The notes beneath the pieces are model-generated. The model did no database searches, had not been told where the DNA came from, and saw only the letters and a program-made list of their open reading frames with translations. Of a stretch of DNA of 33,851 nucleotides, positions 32,009 through 33,851 are shown in pieces; the first letter of the stretch is position 1; each line of letters begins with the position of its first letter. Source of the DNA: Phenylobacterium sp. (GTDB lineage Bacteria; Pseudomonadota; Alphaproteobacteria; Caulobacterales; Caulobacteraceae). The stretch spans positions 1 through 33,851 of the forward strand of contig NZ_JAUSLW010000190.1 of NCBI RefSeq assembly GCF_030645195.1. The letters run 5' to 3'. Position numbers and translations under genes: made by a program.

Positions 32009-32488
32009 ATGGCCGACGAAGACCGCACCAAGCACCGCCTGCAGACCGTGGAGATCGACGAGGAATCCCTCGCCGCGGTCTCGCGCGACCAGGAGCAGGA
32101 GCGGCAGATCGCGATCTTCGATCTGTTGGAGGAGAACTACTTCCATCCTGAGGGCGCCGAGGGCGGGCCCTATGACCTGAAGATGGGGCTGGTGGAGAAC
32201 CGGCTGGTGCTGGACGTGGCGGGGCCGGAGTACGAGCGCCGCCACATCCTGTCGCTGTCGCCGTTCCGGGGGCTGATCAAGGACTACTTCCTGATCTGCG
32301 AGAGCTACTACCAGGCGATCCGCAACTCGACGCCTTCGCAGATCGAGGCCCTGGATATGGGCCGGCGGGGCCTGCACAACGAGGCCTCGAACCTGTTGCG
32401 CACGCGGCTGGCGGGAAAGATCGACACCGATCTCGACACCGCCCGGCGGCTCTTCACCCTCATCTGCGCCCTGCATTGGCGGGGATAG
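32009..32488 (+). CDS. UPF0262 family protein
   Basis: A 159-residue protein of UPF0262, an alphaproteobacterial family of unknown function usually placed between hisD and a low-molecular-weight phosphatase gene. Characteristic parts are [62 protein letters not shown] and [23 protein letters not shown] 158-base gap precedes it and may hold a promoter. The next gene begins 7 bases after its stop and is probably co-transcribed. Confidence 0.95.
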   Translation: MADEDRTKHRLQTVEIDEESLAAVSRDQEQERQIAIFDLLEENYFHPEGAEGGPYDLKMGLVENRLVLDVAGPEYERRHILSLSPFRGLIKDYFLICESYYQAIRNSTPSQIEALDMGRRGLHNEASNLLRTRLAGKIDTDLDTARRLFTLICALHWRG

Positions 32489-32494
32489 GGGTCG

Positions 32495-32947
32495 ATGGCC
32501 GCTGATCCGCCCGCGCCGCCCTTGCCAGGGGCGGTGCTCTTCGCCTGCAATTTCAACCGTGTTCGCTCGCCCATGGCCGAGGCGCTGATGAAGCGCGCCC
32601 TCGGGGACCGTGTCTTCGTGGACAGCTGCGGGCTGAAACGGGACGAGGCCGAGGGTGTCGATCCCTTCGTCGAGGCGGTGATGGCCGAGTTGAGCGCCGA
32701 TCTCTCCGATCACCGGCCCAAGACCTTCGAGGACCTGGAGGACTCGTCCTTCGACCTGGTGGTCTCCCTGACGCCGGAGGCCCAGCACCGGGCCGTGGAG
32801 ATGACCCGGGGCCGGGCGGCCGAGATCGAGTACTGGCCGACCTTCGATCCCACCCTGGTGGAGGGGTCCCGGGAGGCGCGGCTGGCGGCCTATCGCGAGG
32901 TGCGCGACGCGCTGGCCGCCCACATCGCCCAGCGCTTTCCTCGCTAG
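32495..32947 (+). CDS. Low-molecular-weight protein-tyrosine phosphatase family
   Basis: A 150-residue phosphatase-fold protein. The P-loop is CNFNRVRSPMAEA with Cys18 and Arg24 in the C-X5-R arrangement. The usual sequence is CxGNxCRSP, so the second cysteine of the family is replaced by Val. A likely general-acid Asp is in YWPTFDPTLVEG. It could be a protein-tyrosine phosphatase or an arsenate-reductase-like member. It starts 7 bases after UPF0262; the ATG lies after GGGGTCG. Its stop overlaps that of the convergent nucleotidyltransferase gene (CTAG). Confidence 0.88.
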   Translation: MAADPPAPPLPGAVLFACNFNRVRSPMAEALMKRALGDRVFVDSCGLKRDEAEGVDPFVEAVMAELSADLSDHRPKTFEDLEDSSFDLVVSLTPEAQHRAVEMTRGRAAEIEYWPTFDPTLVEGSREARLAAYREVRDALAAHIAQRFPR

Positions 32948-33708
32948 GGGAGCATCCAGGCGAGGTCGGAACCCCAGGCGTCGAACACCGCCCCGTGGTC
33001 TGCCGCGCGGAACAGGCGCTCTGCCTCTACCAGGAGGCCTCTCAGCGTCCTGGGGCGCGGCTCCAGAAGGGAAGGGGCTTTGAGGGCCAGGGCTTGGCCC
33101 GCCGGCAGTGGATGATCAGCCAATTCCCACGCCAGATATTTGTAGAACGGCCGCAGCCGTCCGCCATCCAGGGCGAAGAGGGCGTCGAGTAGGGGCGCGA
33201 TGCCTTCCGCCGCCTCCAGCTGCGCGGCGGAAGGCAAGCCGTCGCGCAGGCACTTCAGCGCCCGATAGGTCTGGTTGAGGTAGTGGTCCAGGCTCCGGTC
33301 GATGAAGCCTGTGATCTCAGCAGGCGGCACGCGCGCCTTCTCGTCGATGATCTGCTGGCAGAGACCATCGGTGCGGTCCACCAGCACCGGGACGTGCGCA
33401 TAGCTGTAGCGATCCCAGGCGTCGGGCCCGCCCCAGGCGGCGTGGGCGCGCAGGCCCTCCAGTGTCATCACGGTGCAGTCGGTGGCCCCGCGCCCGCGGC
33501 CGGCATGGCGCGCACGCCAGTCCTCGAAGACCTCGTCGCGGACGATCAGCACACAGTCATAGTCTGACGCCCCCGTCTCCCGGCCCTTGCCGCGCGACCC
33601 CGTGAGCCAGAAGGCCAGCACGTCGGCCTCGGCCTCCGCCAGCGCCAGCAGATCGAAGTATCGCGGCCGATCGGGGTGGTCCTGGCTCAATCTTCCCTCT
33701 CCAGCCAT
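32944..33708 (-). CDS. Nucleotidyltransferase-domain protein
   Basis: A 254-residue protein with the polymerase-beta-like nucleotidyltransferase motif: GSRGKGRETGASDYD (residues 37-51), where GS and the two Asp residues (49 and 51) bind metal and nucleotide. A third acidic residue is likely around DCTVMTLEG. The C-terminal half (about 130-250) is helical and resembles the substrate-binding part of aminoglycoside-type or DUF4037-like nucleotidyltransferases. The substrate is unknown. It faces the LMW phosphatase gene and sits between it and infA, as an insertion into a usually uninterrupted neighbourhood. Confidence 0.85.
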   Translation of the reverse strand: MAGEGRLSQDHPDRPRYFDLLALAEAEADVLAFWLTGSRGKGRETGASDYDCVLIVRDEVFEDWRARHAGRGRGATDCTVMTLEGLRAHAAWGGPDAWDRYSYAHVPVLVDRTDGLCQQIIDEKARVPPAEITGFIDRSLDHYLNQTYRALKCLRDGLPSAAQLEAAEGIAPLLDALFALDGGRLRPFYKYLAWELADHPLPAGQALALKAPSLLEPRPRTLRGLLVEAERLFRAADHGAVFDAWGSDLAWMLP

Positions 33709-33824
33709 GAGGCATTCGACCGTGCGGCGGGCTCCGCGTTATGATAGAGGCCTCTCCCACGGCTCGCGCCCCTCGATTCAGGCGTGGGCCGTTCGACTTT
33801 TATCGGCGTCTATTTGGAGCCTGC

Positions 33825-33851
33825 ATGGCTAAAGAAGAACTTTTGGAGTTT
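33825..33851 (+). CDS. infA: Translation initiation factor IF-1 (5' end only)
   Basis: The last nine codons of the window read MAKEELLEF, the conserved N-terminus of alphaproteobacterial IF-1 (about 72 residues in full). The ATG at 33825 is preceded by TTTGGAGCC. The rest of the gene lies beyond the window. The short match is convincing because of the position after the hisD-UPF0262-phosphatase cluster. Confidence 0.9.

Overview
The window is a high-GC alphaproteobacterial chromosome segment, most likely from the Caulobacterales (Caulobacter/Phenylobacterium type). The reasons are the strong G/C bias at third codon positions, LexA boxes of the alphaproteobacterial GTTC-N7-GTTC form, DUF2239, UPF0262 and DUF2948 genes, a typical Caulobacter-style intergenic repeat, and the hisD-to-infA neighbourhood at the right end. 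No species can be named from the sequence alone.

Layout. (1) Positions 1-3839, minus strand: a probable operon marR, MFS (DHA2) exporter, zinc-independent MDR oxidoreductase, Baeyer-Villiger-type monooxygenase (cut by the window edge), headed by a palindromic MarR-like operator. (2) 3860-6011: a phage-type switch. An XRE-S24 (LexA/CI-like, self-cleaving) repressor is flanked by three copies of a TGTAN-N5-NTACA palindrome and lies divergent to two small genes. A perfect LexA box overlaps the operator next to those genes. (3) 6201-11044: host metabolic genes: carboxynorspermidine dehydrogenase and decarboxylase (sym-norspermidine-type polyamine synthesis), an SDR, a DJ-1/PfpI protein and a SAM methyltransferase. 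(4) 11045-28917: a phage-derived virion cluster of the P22-like podovirus type: small and large terminase, P22-type portal, scaffold, P22-type coat, head-tail adaptor, fibre proteins, gp10-like hub, GNAT-like and internal virion proteins, holin-like protein. Interleaved with these are non-structural cargo genes: an HNH nuclease toxin with SUKH immunity protein, a YefM-YoeB module, a protein plus two-TM protein pair between terminase and portal, a possible papain-like hydrolase plus antisense four-TM protein between scaffold and coat, and an inverted class I methyltransferase in the tail region. (5) 28914-33851: host genes: DUF2239, tRNA-Thr(GGT), a small conserved protein, DUF2948, hisD, UPF0262, LMW phosphatase, a nucleotidyltransferase and the first codons of infA.

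How it may work together. Two near-identical strong sigma70-type promoters, each with a perfect LexA box abutting a TTGACA -35, precede the HNH toxin/SUKH pair and the scaffold gene. A third perfect LexA box sits in the repressor/early-gene intergenic region. I infer a DNA-damage-inducible phage-derived system whose regulator is detached from its structural genes, as in Caulobacter gene transfer agents. It carries several toxin/immunity-like pairs. I see no integrase, replication gene, endolysin or att repeat in the window, so it could be a domesticated particle (GTA-like or bacteriocin-like) rather than an ordinary prophage. That interpretation is a hypothesis; the individual elements are what the sequence shows.
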